Position numbers and translations under genes: made by a program. Shown piece after piece: positions 4,235 to 5,315 of a stretch of 5,315 bases of DNA. Location of the stretch: positions 1-5,315 of the forward strand of contig JAJZPJ010000186.1 of the NCBI GenBank assembly GCA_021811225.1, in the 5' to 3' direction. Below the pieces are notes generated by a model, which was given only the letters and a program-made list of their open reading frames with translations, was not told the DNA's origin and searched no databases. The number at the start of each line of letters is the position of its first letter. Within the stretch, counting starts at the first letter, position 1. The stretch is from Pseudomonadota bacterium. Its GTDB lineage: Bacteria > Pseudomonadota > Gammaproteobacteria > Burkholderiales > Rhodocyclaceae.

Positions 4235-5315
4235 TGCCGCGCATTACGCTGTCCGTCTTTCTCGTCCTGCTGGCCGCGCTACCGCTGATTCTGCCGGCGT
4301 ACTACGTGACCCTGATGAACTACATCGGGCTCTACGCCATCGTCGCGCTCGGACTGGTGCTGCTCACCGGCGTCGGCGGGCTGATCTCGTTCGGCCAGGC
4401 CGCTTTCGTCGGTCTGGGCGCCTACACCACCGCCTACCTGACGACGGCGACCGGACTGCCGGTCTGGCTGGCGCCGTTTGCCGGCTCGCCCTGGCTGGCC
4501 TTGCTGATCGGGCTGATGATCACCGCGCTGGTGGCCTTGTTCCTGGGTGCCCTGACGCTGCGTCTGTCCGGGCACTATCTGCCGCTCGGCACCATCGCCT
4601 GGGGCATCAGCATCTACTTCCTGTTCGGCAACCTGGATTTCATCGGCGGATTCACCGGCATAACCGGCATCCCCGTGCTCAGCATCTTCGGCCATAAACT
4701 GGGCGAAGGACGCCACTTCTATTATCTGATCTGGCTGGTGCTGCTGGCGCTGCTCTGGGCGACGCAGAATCTGCTCGACTCGCGTAGCGGCCGTGCCATC
4801 CGCGCCCTCAAAGGCGGCGGCCTGATGGCCGAAGCGATGGGCGTCGATACCGCCCACTTGAAAACCGCGATCTTCCTCATCGCAGCCCTGTTCGCCTGCG
4901 TCTCGGGTTGGCTCTATGCGCACCTGCAGTGCTTCGTGAATCCGACGCCGTTCGGCCTGGGCATCGGCATCGAATACCTGTTCATGGCGGTGATCGGCGG
5001 CGCCACCAGCGTCTGGGGCGCGCTGCTCGGCGCCGGCGTGATCACTCTGCTCAAGGAGTGGCTGCAGGATCTGCTGCCCAGGCTGCTCGGCAGCAGCGGC
5101 AATTTCGAGGTGATCGTGTTCGGCATACTGATGGTGCTGATGCTGCAGCGCTCGCGCGACGGGCTTTGGCCGATGTTGGCCGGACTGGTTCCCTCCCGCC
5201 GCCGGAACCTGAGCGGCGGGGCGGTAGAGGCGGCGCCGCCCTTGCCCCGGCGAACGATGCCCCAGGCCGGAACGCCGCTGCTCGAGGTGCGGGGCGCGAA
5301 GAAGCGGTTCGGCGG
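4234..5315 (+). CDS. livM: Fused ABC transporter permease/ATP-binding protein (LivM-LivG type), 3' end cut by window
   Basis: Open from the ATG at 4234 to the window edge with no stop (360 complete codons). Residues 1-315 are a LivM-type permease: hydrophobic N-terminus, the family signature LLTGVGGLISFGQAAFVGLG (43-62) with AYTTAYL after it, LSGHYLPLGTIA (111-122), the coupling loop GRAIRALKGGGLMAEAMGVD (187-205), and VIGGATSVWGALLGA (253-267). A polar, proline- and arginine-rich linker follows (about 319-346). Then comes TPLLEVRGAKKRFGG (347-361, the last codon cut after its second base, GG), the usual opening strand and A-loop aromatic of a LivG-type ATPase. Walker A and later motifs lie beyond the window. 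Permease and ATPase would therefore be one chain at the inner membrane. An internal in-frame ATG (5257) just before the ATPase part has no recognisable Shine-Dalgarno. Fused LivM-LivG proteins are known in proteobacteria; the fusion is read directly from the open frame, but ATPase completeness is not visible. Confidence 0.9.
   Translation, partial: MPRITLSVFLVLLAALPLILPAYYVTLMNYIGLYAIVALGLVLLTGVGGLISFGQAAFVGLGAYTTAYLTTATGLPVWLAPFAGSPWLALLIGLMITALVALFLGALTLRLSGHYLPLGTIAWGISIYFLFGNLDFIGGFTGITGIPVLSIFGHKLGEGRHFYYLIWLVLLALLWATQNLLDSRSGRAIRALKGGGLMAEAMGVDTAHLKTAIFLIAALFACVSGWLYAHLQCFVNPTPFGLGIGIEYLFMAVIGGATSVWGALLGAGVITLLKEWLQDLLPRLLGSSGNFEVIVFGILMVLMLQRSRDGLWPMLAGLVPSRRRNLSGGAVEAAPPLPRRTMPQAGTPLLEVRGAKKRFG

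Noticed and set aside
4279..4923. Minus-strand open frame of 214 codons opposite LivM
   Set aside because: It has the same antisense-of-membrane-protein composition, and the plus-strand permease motifs are unmistakable.

Overview
This is a GC-rich bacterial window in which every supported gene lies on the plus strand. Codon use (third positions mostly G or C), the MnmE tail, and a livK-livH-[livM-livG] layout with a fused permease/ATPase suggest a betaproteobacterium, possibly of the Azoarcus/Thauera (Rhodocyclales) type. The taxonomic placement is inference; nothing here proves genus or species.

Layout. Bases 1-146 are the last 47 codons of mnmE (tRNA-modifying GTPase), ending in the diagnostic FCIGK tail. 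A 95-base gap leads to a secreted Sel1-repeat protein (242-1045). Twenty bases after it comes a TauE/SafE (TSUP) membrane protein of the YfcA type (1066-1830), probably on the same transcript. An AT-rich gap follows (1831-1958, about one third G+C by hand count). It holds a possible sigma70 promoter, an inverted repeat overlying its -10 box, two overlapping stem-loops that cannot form together, and a strong Shine-Dalgarno site.

The right 60% of the window is a branched-chain amino-acid-type (HAAT family) ABC importer. It consists of a periplasmic substrate-binding protein (1959-3104), an intergenic hairpin plus a terminator-like stem-loop (3114-3183), a LivH-type permease (3197-4234), and a LivM-type permease (from 4234). 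The LivM frame runs without a stop into the first residues of a LivG-type ATPase and is cut by the window end. The binding protein would capture solute in the periplasm, LivH and LivM would form the channel, and the fused ATPase would power import. A second ATPase (LivF) would be expected just beyond the window. The substrate cannot be fixed from sequence alone: branched-chain amino acids, other small carboxylates or aromatic acids are all possible.

Nothing here looks like a wholly new system. The points most worth a second look are the permease-ATPase fusion, the terminator-like element between binding protein and permeases, the structured AT-rich leader, and the extra segment in LivH.
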